Part shown: positions 1 through 10,950 of the stretch, piece by piece | Layout: every line of letters begins with the position of its first letter | How positions within the stretch are numbered: position 1 is the stretch's first letter | Assembly (NCBI GenBank): GCA_946807835.1 | Contig: OX327693.1 | Span: 5,163,501 to 5,227,500, forward strand | DNA from: Ailanthus altissimus | Lineage: Eukaryota; Streptophyta; Magnoliopsida; Sapindales; Simaroubaceae | Direction of reading: 5' to 3' | DNA: 64,000 bases | Notes under the pieces: generated by a model | Told to the model about the DNA's origin: nothing | Seen by the model: only the letters and a program-made list of their open reading frames with translations | The model's database searches: none | Position numbers and translations under genes: made by a program

Positions 1-427
1 TTTCTTTTATCATCAAAATATAGCGTGACTTGTTTATAGAAAATTGTACAATACAACTGTAACTTGTATATATGAAAACTAATCGTATAATTATTAGTTA
101 ATTTACAGTAAAATCATGGATATAGATCTAATAGCTTCAAATTTTAGGCCCCTGTACTGTTATAACAATACAAGCCGTTTTTTGTATATTTTTATGCTTC
201 AAACTTTTATCTATTTTTTCTTTTTCTTTTTTCTTTTTTCTTCCATGGCAGCTATATAACTTTATGCATATTATATCCCTTTAATCTGTGTTTCTCCATT
301 TATTTAAAATCATTGAAGATTCAACATTCCATTGAGATTAATACGTTCATGCAAGTTCCTTTAAATCAACTTATGCACGTAATTGGAAGAGCTTTGCTCT
401 TAACAAATTAATGTGTGGGGAGAGAAT
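1..427. repeat. Left arm of a ~425-bp inverted repeat (PIP 3'-flank copy)
   Basis: The reverse complement of this stretch matches 5563-5982 almost base for base, ending at a shared GAGAGAAT/ATTCTCTC boundary. The right arm is the 3' flank of the decayed PIP copy at 6099-6165, and related sequence lies downstream of the other PIP genes. The left arm is cut by the window edge, so the duplication may extend further left. Confidence 0.85.
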
Positions 428-856
428 CCAGCTCAGTGCTCTGAATCTTAGATGCTTTTAACAAGTCATCACCAATGATAAGTGGATTGCTGACCTCTTT
501 TAGCTTATCATACTTCATTTAAATTTGGACATTAGTAGCAAACACTTATTCTTGTAGTTGAGAGACCGATCTCTCTAAAGTGTCCTTCCTACACCTCAAA
601 GTTAGCAACTTCAACCTCTAAAGAAGAGATCCTACCCGGACATCGTTGAAGCCTAAAATTTGATCCCCTCCTACAAAAGGCTAATTCTTCAAATCATTCA
701 TTTCTTTGTTGACAACCTCACTTGCTGCCATAACTCCGTAACCATCTGACCTTTCTCAAGATTAGTCTTTAGATGAATCTTTTCTTCTTTTCCCCTTTGA
801 AATACAGAAGAAAAAAAAAGTCAAAATCACAAAAAAAAAATCAAACACAAGAAAAC

Positions 857-900
<44 letters not shown>

Positions 901-1640
901 TGCGAAGGACATTTGAACCATATATTACGGTGAAAGTAATAATTTATTCACTTTATTTTTAAAATTATTTATTTTTATCTCATATTTTCAACTTTTTATA
1001 TTAAATTTAATAGAATTATTTTTTTTAATTTTTTTTATTATTAATTAGTATTATTAACAACTTTCACTTTCATCTAATTTTAAAAAATAGATAATTTCAT
1101 CAAATTGAATAAAAAAAATTATAAAATTATAATAAAAATAAATAATTTAAAATATATTATAAGTAAACTGTCACTTTTATTATAACATGAAAGTCTAAAT
1201 ATTATTTTCTCTAATAATAATCCTTACCATAATCTAATATATAAAAAAATTTATGCTTCTTCCCTCGTCATATTATGAATTATCTCTTTATCAGCCTATA
1301 TAAATGGGCTTCCCAGAATGGTTACTAAGTTCTTTGGATTAACTTGCAGGATAAAAGAATTCTTCACCATATCCAAATAACCCCTCGATTTAACTCTTCT
1401 TAAGTCAGGGAAAAGTTTATCCTCCTCCCCAAAAGCTGCCCTTATAGGAGTCTAAGAAAGATAACATGGAGGTGAACCTTAATGGTTAAAGAGGAGACGT
1501 AGGCCCATTGTAACCCCTTTCTCTTTCTGATCTCATTTCTTAGGGGAGGTTGGGTTATAGGACCGTCCAAGTTGTACTGAATTTCAATGGGTACTTTGTA
1601 AAATGAAATCATGAAGTAAGGAAAGATAAGAACAAATTAA
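428..1640. other. No gene; probable degenerate mobile-element remnant
   Basis: No open frame of useful length. Read on the minus strand around 440-780 there are broken stretches resembling a coiled-coil protein (LERSVSQLQE, then KYDKLKEVSNPL) interrupted by stops. This is typical of decayed plant retroelement or transposon coding DNA. From 920 to 1250 the sequence is simple AT-rich DNA. The family cannot be named from what remains. Confidence 0.3.
857..900. repeat. (AAT)n microsatellite
   Basis: About 14 uninterrupted AAT/TAA units. Probably length-variable between individuals. Confidence 0.95.
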
Positions 1641-1960
1641 AACACAACATTAGCAAAAGAGAAGTATCAATACTCGGAGGGACAAATTTTCTATTGACAG
1701 AGATGTGGGAAGGCCCTGAAGCAGAAGCATGAACAATTTCGACCGGTTTAAGAGCCTGAACTGAGTCATGCACTGTGGAGGCAGCTTAAGGAATAAAACC
1801 TTCAACAATCCTATGTTATCTTGAAATAGGAAAAGCTTCAGGTTCTGAGGAACACTACTAACAGGAGGAATAAAAAGTGCTTTTGTGGAAGCGAGAATAT
1901 CATCAACCACGTCATAAAGACTCATTCCAACAATGGAGCAGGAGAGTAATGTTATTAATA
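1641..1960 (-). pseudogene. Possible decayed retroelement coding fragment
   Basis: Minus-strand reading frames give protein-like text split between two frames: MSLYDVVDDILAST then ALFIPPVSSVPQ in one, and STVHDSVQALKPVEIVHAS then SGPSHISVNRKFVPP in another. A frameshift therefore separates two halves of what may once have been one frame. No domain is recognised. The low-complexity, Ser/Val-rich text resembles linker parts of plant gag or transposon proteins, but this is inference only. Confidence 0.25.
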
Positions 1961-2700
1961 TTTAAAAAGACGTGACCTCTAACACAAGATCGATAATTAA
2001 GAAGCAAGAAAATTAAAAATGGAAAAAAAAAAAAGGTACTTGGCACTTGCAAATTAGGTGAAACTGAGAAGACTTCTCATTCAACAATCACACTTCTTCA
2101 CTTTTGGAGAACATCTGTTGGGCTCAATCCAAGCCCATCTGATCATCCAAATGCTAGCTGCCTAATTTTTTCCTTCGTAAAAAGAATCCATAAAGGTAAG
2201 CTCACACATGGACTAGGAGGAAGGCTCCTATTTTCTATTAAGATCTTATTTACAACAGCAAGGTACACATTTTCTCGATCTGCAACCATCATGAGTGGAT
2301 CATAGACGTCATGGGAAACGAGATGGGATCAATAACATGAATTTATATATGATTCAAACTACAAGATAAATCTAATAGATATAGGAGGTCTTAAGGGAAA
2401 ATTGGTTTCCTCTAAAATCCTCTTCTAAAGAGAATAGTAAAAATAGTTTTTAAAACAAATTCCTGCTTTCTTTAATTACTATTCAATTGAACACATTTTA
2501 GGAAGGAATAAAATTCCTACGTTATAAACTATTAATCCTCTAGTAAAAGAAAGACCACTTAAGATACGTTAATAAAAATACATTGAGTCACTCAATCATT
2601 CTAAAATTCACACATATCCTACATATACTTCACCACACACATCATTTTCTTTTGTTTCAAAAATTTACATGAGCATTAGAGTTTTTTTTTTTTTTTTTTT
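1961..2700. other. Intergenic, no gene seen
   Basis: Mixed sequence with no sustained open frame. It contains a poly-T run ending at about 2703. The moderately less AT-rich stretch at 2100-2340 may be further mobile-element remnant. Confidence 0.3.
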
Positions 2701-2785
2701 TTTGGTAGGAGGATAGAGGGCATTTTGATCATTTAAAAAAAAGTACAAGGATACAAAAGTAATTGTATGTAGTAGTTCTAATCTA
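2701..2785. repeat. Direct repeat, copy 1 (~85 bp)
   Basis: Begins after a T-run. The shared core includes GGATACAAAAGTAATTGTATG followed by a TTCTAATC end. A diverged second copy is at 2941-3025. Both are preceded by T-rich tracts, so each may be an end of the same element type. Confidence 0.7.
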
Positions 2786-2940
2786 AGAAACTTATGACTT
2801 AGAATCCTAGTCTTACATCACACACTACAACCTCAAATAGGTTTATAACACTCATAATAGTTTTATAACCCACTATAACACACGTGTTTCTTCATTAGTT
2901 ATTGGAGCATTAAAATATTTATTTTTTATTTTTATTTTTT

Positions 2941-3025
2941 TTAAGCAGGAGAACAGAGGGTATTGTAGTCATTTAGAAAGGAAAGTGGAAGGATACAAAA
3001 GTAATTGTATGTGGAGGTTCTAATC
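2941..3025. repeat. Direct repeat, copy 2 (~85 bp)
   Basis: Partner of 2701-2785, in the same orientation and about 240 bp away. It shares the AGGAG..ACAGAGGG start and the GGATACAAAAGTAATTGTATG core. Confidence 0.7.
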
Positions 3026-3357
3026 AAAATATAGACTTCAAGCTGTTTATACCTAAATGGAGGCTATATTTTATTTTTATAAACTTGTTATAAATTTGAA
3101 GAGTTCTTGAAGTCTAATAAACTTGATCTTATAAATTTGTTTGGGCATTTTAATTTAAAGGAATTTTTGCAGTGTTCGAGCTGGCTTGCATATGCAAGCC
3201 TTTGGTAAGTTTTACTTCCTGAACTTATAGAGGAGAAGAAGATGAAATCCATTTAGGTATAGACAATTCTTTCATAGAGTCAACCATGTCAACGCATAAT
3301 CATATTATAACCAATGAGATTTTATTATGTCATAATCTTTCAAAACCGCCTTAAACA

Positions 3358-3462
3358 ATATATATATATATATATAAAAGAGGTAAAATGACAAATTCTC
3401 CAAAATAAACAATAATAGATAGATTACTGAACTCGTATATATATATATATATATATATATAT
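3358..3462. repeat. Two (TA)n microsatellites
   Basis: TA runs at about 3358-3376 and 3435-3462, separated by about 60 bp of AT-rich sequence. Confidence 0.9.
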
Positions 3463-4051
3463 TTAAAGCTGAACTCTGATAAATTTATTTAATTTGTAAT
3501 TTTTATTTGTTTTTTTTTAATTCATCGGGAGTGAACGAATGCAATAGTAATCCCAGACTTTTTTTTTAAAAAAAAAATTAGAAAACCTGAAGTTGTAAAT
3601 TATTCTGTTAATCGGTCAAGGAATTTCAATTATAGCCAGGCGATTAATCTTGCCGGAAACTATGGCAGAGATCAAGTTATAAATATACTAACTTTTTTTT
3701 ATCTTTTTTTTTCTTATGAACAGCTAATCACAAATTAATTTTCACTTAGACAAGAATAAAATTACGTGAATATCCTTGTCGAAGAAGAATAAATACTCCT
3801 AATGAAAGAAGAAGAACAGAAAAAAATTTAACAATAAGCTTCCTAAAATAAGTATTCCTACTCAAAGAAGAAAGATACGTTGAAAATCATTATGTCTTTC
3901 CCATATGTCCTCGTCCATCATGGATTAAGAAACAACTTCTATAAATATGGATCAAATCCACTATGAATTTATTATTTATCCCTTCACAAAAATATTGCAT
4001 CAGCACTCATAAAATTTACACTTGCTTTATTAACCTTTATTCTCTTACTCC

Positions 4052-4668
4052 ATGGATATTATTTCAAGAGTTTTTTGTAATCTTCAGTTGATAATCAAAG
4101 AGTATGAACTCGTTGTCAATGGTAAACAAAAATCCATCCTCAAATTTCAGAAAAATCCGTATTCGGTTCACGAGGAACGATGGATTTCAAGAGTATTGGA
4201 AACTGAGGCGCCAGTTGTTTTCCACATTATTAGAAAACCATTCGAGGGAAAACATTCTATACAGATTGCAATGAAAATGTTGCCCACTGTATCTCACACG
4301 ATTCTTTCGGATATGATCTCTGTTGTCCCAGTGTTGAAACTCGATAAGCTAAGTAACACGATCATATCTCAATCTCGCCAAGAGATTGCGAAAAGAGCCA
4401 GGAAGATAGGGAACAAGTCAGTCGTGATTGCTGTGAAAATAAGAGTTATTGTTCTTAAAATGAAGCAAGAGGATGAGAGGGCGATAATTCTTGCAAGAAA
4501 TGTGTGATTTGTTTCAAGGAAATCCTGGCAGGATCATTTATGATTCGCTTGAAATGCTCCCATGAGTTCCATGCAAAATGCATCTGCGACTGGTTGTCAA
4601 GGATCAATTTGTGCCCTAAGTGCCGTTTTGAAATGCCCACATGTATTTTTGAATATTTTGTGCATTAA
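4052..4668 (+). pseudogene. RING-H2 finger protein gene with a frameshift
   Basis: The first frame, from ATG 4052, runs 151 codons and stops at 4505-4507. The RING finger lies in another frame from Cys codon 4492 to the stop at 4666-4668. In that frame the ligands are C-x2-C-x14-C-x-H-x2-H-x2-C-x10-C-x2-C (CVIC, CSHEFHAKC, CPKC), a complete C3H2C3 RING-H2 set. RING-H2 proteins are normally E3 ubiquitin ligases that recruit an E2 through this domain. The residues just before it (DNSCKKCVIC) look like the usual acidic lead-in. The two halves overlap around 4474-4507, where a one-base change has split them, and the RING frame has its own stop at 4474-4476. As it stands the product would lack the RING, so I call it a pseudogene; a sequencing error is the alternative. 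A more decayed relative is at 28572-28730. Confidence 0.75.
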
Positions 4669-5562
4669 TATTAAAACAATTTAAAATTTATTTACTCTGG
4701 TTTTTTTATTGTTTAGCTGAAAAGTTTAGCAAAAGTTGTGCACTTCTGCTCGCACTGTTCAATCGATTATGTGGGTAGAAATTTAGAAAATCAAATGAAC
4801 TGTATGGATAATATCTATCTTGCATGTGCTTTCTTTCCTTACACTTTTATTTATGAAACGTATTATAGTAAACATATTGCCCCTAATTGCATTAATGAAT
4901 ATTAATGTCACAATTTATTCGTTCTTTAAAATTTTAGTATTGTTCCTCCTAAATTTCGGGTCAATCTTACTTTAAAAAAGTCTTCATCTCATTAAAAGAA
5001 GCTCAATCCAATTAAAAAATTAATAAGAAATTTATTATTTCTTAAATGATAAAATTATGTCTTAAATTATAAAATTTATGAGAGAATTATGCTTAAATTA
5101 TGAAATTAATAACATCCCTAAAAAGGAAACTCAAAATTGAAGAGGGATCCACTATTTTTATATCTACAATAGTTTAGGCAGAATTTTTTTTATTATTATT
5201 ATTTTGTAATAGTTATGGTGTCCTACACTATTAATATAAAATGATTATAGATAGTGCATAATTCAATAAAATAAATGTAAGTTTGAATTAAATTGAACTA
5301 TCATATATTGATGACTCTTCATTTATTTATCTTTATTTTATAAACTTCAAGAAGCAATTTTTCAATAAAATATATTTAACTTATTGACTCAAGAGTTATC
5401 AAATTTCTGCTTCAACAAGTATTTTATTGACATGCACAAATAGTATTTCTAATATGTCACGATGTACATGAACATACGCACGATGGAGAGTTTATGTTGA
5501 TTTTAATTCACCGGTGGATTCGGTCATGGGCTCAAGTAACCTCAAGTCATCTCACGAGAAAA
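4669..5562. other. Intergenic, no gene seen
   Basis: AT-rich. The first ~200 bp (4700-4870) is related to 28870-29050, the flank of the second RING fragment. Nothing else is recognisable. Confidence 0.5.
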
Positions 5563-5982
5563 ATTCTCTCCCCACACATTAATTTGTTAAGAACGAAGCT
5601 CTTCCAACTACGTGCATAAGTTGATTTAAAGGAACTTGCATGAACGTATTAATCTAAATGGAATGTTGAATCTTCAATGATTTTAAATAAATGGAGAAAC
5701 ACAGATTAAAGGGATATAATGTGCATAAAGTTATATAGCTGCCATGGAAGAAAAAAGAAAAAGAAAAAATAGATAAAAGTTTGAAGCATAAAAAAATACA
5801 AAAACGGCTTGTATGGTTATAACAGTACAGGGGCCTAAAATTTGAAGCTATTAGATCTATATCCATGATTTTACTGTAAATTAACTAATAATTATATGAT
5901 TAGTTTTCATATATACAAGTTACAGTTGTATTGTACAATTTTCTATAAAACAAGTCACACTATATTTTGATGATAAAAGAAA
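5563..5982. repeat. Right arm of the inverted repeat (PIP 3' flank)
   Basis: Inverted match to 1-427. It continues directly into the decayed PIP copy at 6099-6165, in the same order as the flank downstream of the intact PIP genes (for example the AAAAGAAACAAACAAAG segment near 7530 and 17228). Confidence 0.85.
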
Positions 5983-6098
5983 CAAATAAACAAAGAAATG
6001 AAGGTTTCTGTGGTATCTTTTCTCATGCTACAATATCTTGCTTTCTTGTACTTGTTACCATGCATGTAAAGCTGAACCTTCACTTTCACGGCCTCTTT

Positions 6099-6165
6099 CT
6101 AATGGCCACGGCCTCTAGGGCTAGGTCAATACAACATGCGTAAATCTGGTCTTCTTGTACAAGCA
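6099..6165 (-). pseudogene. Decayed PIP-type peptide precursor
   Basis: On the minus strand this keeps the codons for the last eight residues, PSPRGRGH, and the TAG stop, matching the C-termini of the copies at 7659 and 17338. Just before them, about 15-16 bases that encode the Arg-Leu-Ala-Ser-Gly part of the mature peptide are missing, which also shifts the frame. Upstream similarity continues for about 35 bases (the region encoding RFTMSCW) and then ends. No signal peptide or start codon remains, so this copy cannot make a precursor. Confidence 0.85.
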
Positions 6166-6743
6166 GTATGCAGGATCCTTGGTATTCACTGTCTATAAAT
6201 TACAGAGATACTGATTTATTAGTGTAAGGTCAATACAAGGATTTCTCATATGCGCTCTAATTGCCTCGGGTTCATGTAAGTTAAATGACTTTGATTTATT
6301 CAGAGATTAAATTTTATGAATCATTAAATCCATTCAAGTCTTTGCGTTTAAATAACAACACAATTTGTGTTTCATTTTACGCACAAGTTATATGGGTTCT
6401 ATCATGTTATATGACTATTAATTTACTTAGGTTAATTATTTACCTGTCTCTGCTTCAATCAATTGGATGGACAAGTTCAATTACATTTATCATGTATCTT
6501 TCCTCTCTTTTTTTTGTTATATTAATAAAAATGTAGGGTTATTTAAAAAAAAGTTCAATTACATAATATTTGTTTATATAAAATGATCACTACACATAAA
6601 TCTTTTTTAGCTTCGAAATGAAACTGTTACGAAAGAGATATTCACCATGAATTTGTAACGAACACTATCAAAATATCAAAAACTTCTGCTGCATATTATT
6701 GTTTTTGTTTCAACTGGCTATTAGCAAATAAATGAATAAATAA
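6166..6743. other. Intergenic, no gene seen
   Basis: AT-rich sequence without homology to the promoters of the intact PIP copies. An 83-codon open frame at 6285-6536 is low-complexity hydrophobic text and has no support as a gene. Confidence 0.4.
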
Positions 6744-6997
6744 AGGGAAATTAACAGTTTAGTCACTGCATTTTTGCTAAATTACTCACCATGTCCCTAA
6801 TAATTAAAACATTACTAATTACATACTTTAGGAGCGTTTTTGCTATCATTTTTATCCTTGAAATATATTATTTATTGTCATTTTCATCCATGAAACATGA
6901 CTATTTTCATTTTTAAGAGACACAATTAGTAATTTTTAAAATGTTAGAACTCTAATAAGTAATTCAAAAAAAGTGTAGGGACTAAAGTGACAATTTT
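6744..6997. mobile_element. MITE with ~70-bp terminal inverted repeats
   Basis: The left end (AGTTTAGTCACTGCATTTTT) and the reverse complement of the right end (ACTTTAGTCCCTACACTTTTT) align for about 70 bp, through TGAATTACT and ATTACTAA. The element is about 250 bp and noncoding. The GGGACTAAAGTGAC-type end is common in plant Mutator-like MITEs. I could not fix a clean target duplication. Confidence 0.65.
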
Positions 6998-7109
6998 TTA
7001 TAAACAAATACATAAAATTAAGCACCCTTACTTAATTTTGTCACTCAAAATTGAAGTCATAGTAATTTATTTGGAAAATCATTGACACGTACATATGCTG
7101 CTTTCAATA

Positions 7110-7658
7110 ATTTACCGTGTGCACGGGGGAAAAGTTTATGTTGATTTTCATTCACTTGTGAATTCGTAATTCATAAGCTAAAGCAACATCAACTCTTACA
7201 TCTATTCCAACTACGTAGTTATATATATTTACTGATTTAAGGAATGTGAATGAATGAATATATGTGTTTAAAACCTTTTCTCTTGGATAAATAATTAATA
7301 AATAAATAAAGAGAAAGAAAAATAAATGAAGGTCGAAGAAAAGAACATACAAATCGAAGCTTATATGAATATAATTGTTGATATACGTTAAAAATGGTAT
7401 CCATGACATATTACTGCAACCAGAACATGACAACAAAAGAATCTTATAATAATTTCTATCCATGTACAAGTTACAGTTGTGTTGCATAATAATTTTTTTA
7501 TATAAGAAGTCGCGCTATATATGTTGATGCTAAAAGAAACAAACAAAGATTGGAGATTTCTGTGATATCTTCTTCTAATACTATCGTTTCTTGTTTAACT
7601 AATTTCTTGTACTTGTCGGCATGCATGCAGAGCCGGACCTTCACTTCACAACTTCTTT
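7110..7658. repeat. Conserved 3' flank of PIP-1
   Basis: Close match to 16860-17337, the flank of PIP-2, and weaker match to the regions downstream of the other PIP copies. It includes the 3' untranslated region of the minus-strand gene. Open frames here are short and poorly conserved. Confidence 0.7.
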
Positions 7659-7886
7659 CTAATGGCCACGGCCTCTAGGGCTTGGTCCTGATGCCAGCCG
7701 TCCAAGCCAACACGACATTGTAAATCTCGCCTTCTCGTAGACCGATGGTGACGAATAAGTCTCGAGGTGATTGGCCTTGGCAAAATCCTCCGGCAAAGCC
7801 CTTGTGGCCTCAACACCAACATGGCTCAATATGGCCACTGAGATGACCAAAAGTATCAAAAGGGTGCTCAATTTTCTGGAATTCAT
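7659..7886 (-). CDS. PIP-1: secreted PAMP-induced-type peptide precursor, 75 aa
   Basis: A small single-exon prepropeptide. Residues 1-27 form a signal peptide with hydrophobic core LSTLLILLVISVAIL and a likely cleavage site near GVEA. A variable region follows (about 28-60), then the conserved C-terminus RLASGPSPRGRGH directly before the stop. The SGPS core plus G-x-GH ending is the signature of the plant PIP/PIPL family. In Arabidopsis, PIP1 and PIP2 are secreted, proline-hydroxylated danger signals, and PIP1 acts through the receptor kinase RLK7 to amplify immunity. Length and lack of introns fit the family. The start is the only ATG before the signal peptide and is conserved in all five copies. 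A TATA box lies 134 bp upstream. The mature sequence is identical to PIP-2, pointing to recent duplication or gene conversion. Confidence 0.9.
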   Translation of the reverse strand: MNSRKLSTLLILLVISVAILSHVGVEATRALPEDFAKANHLETYSSPSVYEKARFTMSCWLGRLASGPSPRGRGH

Positions 7887-8018
7887 CGTCGGAAAACGCT
7901 GGTAAACTGAAAAAACAGTAAAATTTTCAAGCTGAAATGGGTTGGTTTAGCTTTACTGATTGCTAATTTGCTATGTTTGTGAGGATTTAAGTGTGAGAAA
8001 ATATGAATGTGGTTCAGG

Positions 8019-8185
8019 TTATTTATAGGTAAAAGGAGTAAATAGTTTTTGTACGTGATATAGTTGGACTTGGCGCGGCTTCATTAGTTTGAATAAAATT
8101 TGGTTGAATTTGTGTATTGGTGGGCTATGCTTACAGCTATCATGGCTTACGTGTTGACTCTGGAATTTGGAATTGGTCATGCATG
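8019..8185 (-). promoter_or_regulatory. PIP-1 core promoter: TATA, ACGTG/W-box composite, RY motif
   Basis: Plus-strand positions: TATA box (TATTTATA, 8020-8027), composite TTACGTGTTGACTC (8147-8160) containing W-box TTGACT at 8154-8159, and RY motif CATGCATG (8178-8185). The same order and spacing recur at PIP-2, PIP-3 and PIP-5. W-boxes bind WRKY factors, which fits PAMP induction; induction itself is inferred. Confidence 0.7.
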
Positions 8186-9251
8186 GGAAAGGTAAAACAT
8201 TGACGCTTACGTAAATAAAGTTTCAATTTACCAATTGGTAAAATAAGGACGGCGTTCATCTTCATAAATTATTTTCCCTGCTTTTTCCTTTGACATGTAG
8301 TTTTTTTATGATAAGGGATTGATGGTTTTTGAAACTCTTTATTGGTTAAAATTTATTATTTTACAAGTTAAAATTTCTGTTTAGTAAATCATTTTTAAAA
8401 AATATTTTTGATAAAATCACCCTCTTCGCTGCAGATTTTGAAAATTATGGAGGTAAGATTGCAGTTGCTTTTCAAATAGACTTGACAATAAGCTTTTCCA
8501 ATTAGTATAATTTTATCATTATAATAATACAAACCATAACCTCAAAAATATATCCATGTACAAATCATTTATCTACTATAAATATATATGGTGAGAATTT
8601 TGCGAATGTTAATTAGTTTAACTAATAAAGTCCCTTAAGTGAAACTAAAAAACCTGGGGTTCACATTAGAATGAAGAAGGAGTTTGGTTTAAATTTTATA
8701 TTATAAAAAAACAATTAAAAATATAGGGTGAAAGTATTTGAACCTACTAAAATTATTTTCTCACCCACTCATTAATAAAAATGTAAAATTTAATGGTGGG
8801 TTTATTTAATAAAATGAGTATCAAAGTGTAATAAGTATTTTAGGAGGTTCAAGTAGCTCCACTTATATATATAATGATAATTTAATATCTTTTTATCATT
8901 ATCAATATTTTTTTGAACACTTAAAAATTAAATTCCCTAAAGAAATATATACCAACTTCAAAAATATAATATATATTTTTTCCTTTGATTTGAGTGAAAA
9001 AAAATGTAAACTCAGGACACTATTCGACAAGTGCCATTAATGTTAAATCGTGCTTAATTTAATATCTCCTGCAGCTTTCTTTTTTAAACACGGTTAACGT
9101 TGACTATTTTAAAATCACAATAATACCAATTTGGTTGGAAGACAAACAAATGATACTTTTAGCTTTTTGTCTTCTTTTCTTAAAAAATTAATATATTATT
9201 TTGATTGTTTAAAATATTTTTAAGAGGAAAATTATCGATTAAACTGATTCA

Positions 9252-9280
9252 GCATTTTGAATTTCCAATATTCAAAATGC
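9252..9280. repeat. Conserved 29-nt hairpin, unit 1
   Basis: Perfect 11-bp stem GCATTTTGAAT / ATTCAAAATGC around a 7-nt loop (TTCCAAT). The unit-2 counterpart at 24364-24392 keeps the stem exactly and differs by one base in the loop. Confidence 0.7.
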
Positions 9281-9967
9281 AATCTAAGCATTTGTTTGAA
9301 TTTTTTAGTTTTACTATGATACCTTCTTCATGGAATTAATTAATTATTATGAAAGATTTAAATCAAATGTTGAGTGTAAAAGTCAGTCTGGTTGTCAATC
9401 ATAAACTCTTATATATTTGAAAGATTTGTGCTTATTAATTAGGAAAGACTCAATCTACCTTATTAAAATTGTATTTATTAAGCCTAATAATTCATAAATT
9501 TCTTAAATTAATAATTTTTTTATAAAAACATTATCTTGAAATTGTACAAAAGATTTGAAGAATATAAATTCAAAAAAAAAAAGAGAAAACATCACTCACA
9601 ATATATATAAAGGATACTGATAATCAATATAAGGACATAAAATAGAAACTATGTGAGAAGTTACACAAAATATATTAGAGTTTAGAATCGGAGAAAAATG
9701 AAGTAAATATTTGGAAAACTCGCTTAAAATATTAGGTTAACTAATGAAGCTCGTAATAAGAAATCGAATTCTAAATAGTATTATAATGAGATGTTTTGGG
9801 CTCTTATATTCTAATATAACATAAATATTTGGATGAATCACATTAATGTTTTATTTAATTTTGATGTTTCATGATTTTCTTTGTTTTTATTAAAATTTTC
9901 TTATAATTGATATGAACACTTCATTTTTTTTTTAAATCTAACAAATATAAAACTCAATTAGAATTAT

Positions 9968-10340
9968 GATATTAGATTTGGTGTGGGATGACATGGTTAA
10001 TGAAGTCCAAAGTTGAGAAATTTTGAATTGACCAACTTAAGACTAAAGACTAAAGACTGCTCTGATTATCTTTGAATGGACTACATGTATAATCGTGCTC
10101 TTTAAGCAAAATGCAAATCGTGTAAAAGCCCAGAGACGTAATCTGATAGAAATTGGCACGTGGCAACGGTCCTTGCACATGTTTTGGACTGTTGAACTTG
10201 AAAATTATGAGCGCACACTGAAATTTTACCAAATTTTAACGAGATTTGCAGTAATCTCATGTGAGAAATCGAAAATAAATTTAAAATTAAACTCAAAATA
10301 GAATTCAAAATTTTGAAAATTTGAAAATTATACAACGTAA
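9968..10340. promoter_or_regulatory. Conserved intergenic block, unit 1
   Basis: Recurs once in each of the five intact units (25690-26090, 31020-31390, 44820-45170, 51770-52160). It contains GAGAAATTTTGAATTGACCA, a 7-bp repeat (GACTAAA, variable copy number) and a G-box-like GGCACGTGGCA. It lies about 2.1 kb upstream of the PIP-1 start. Conservation may simply reflect shared ancestry; a regulatory or ncRNA role is only a hypothesis. Confidence 0.5.
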
Positions 10341-10950
10341 ATACTAATTAACTCAAAAATTATTTACATGCACGTTTGTTTATATATGTATTGAAAGGCA
10401 TGTTTGCATTAATGTTTTTTTTTTAAATATTCTATTACAAATTTACTTATATTTAAAATTAGATCATTATTGAAATCTGTTGAGGTTATATCTATCATGG
10501 TGCAGTTTGAAAATCCAAATTAACAATAGACAAAATCTTCCCTTATATAGAATTCAAAACAGAAAATTACTCTCTTATTTACGTTAACAACTCAATTGTA
10601 ACGAATTGACAGTATTGAATTCAAATTTTATCTCTCTATGTTCAAAAATAAAATTAAATATTCGAGTTGAAAAAAAATCAATTGATTTTTACTTTTTAAT
10701 AATTTGATTGACTGTGATGTATTTTCGGTTCACAACCCCTTAAATTTGAGTATTGAAGTTAAAAGGAAGAATTGGAGCTAAGTTTGAATTAAAATAAAGA
10801 ATAATATTTTTTTTTTAACTAGTCTTCAAAATTATTACACTATTTTTTATATATTTTATAATATTTATTGAGGATATTAAATTATGCACTTCAATTTGAC
10901 ACTTTAATAATATCAATTAAGTCACAATTTTGATATCCTTTTTTACTTTA

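Larger units (their letters stand above)
8690..10860. repeat. Duplicated PIP spacer, copy A
   Basis: Collinear with 23870-26440 in unit 2. Shared landmarks include the GTTAACGTTGACTA segment, a 29-nt hairpin (9252-9280) and the G-box-containing block at 9968-10340. No genes. The short open frames on both strands at 10050-10335 are not conserved as proteins between copies. Confidence 0.85.

Noticed and set aside
857..900. Tandem repeats as a CRISPR or satellite array
   Set aside because: Plain trinucleotide microsatellite; no spacer structure, and the window is plant nuclear DNA.
7152..7487. 111-codon minus-strand frame downstream of PIP-1
   Set aside because: The paralogous stretch at 16875-17167 is broken and frameshifted; the text is low-complexity hydrophobic and lies in the 3' flank.
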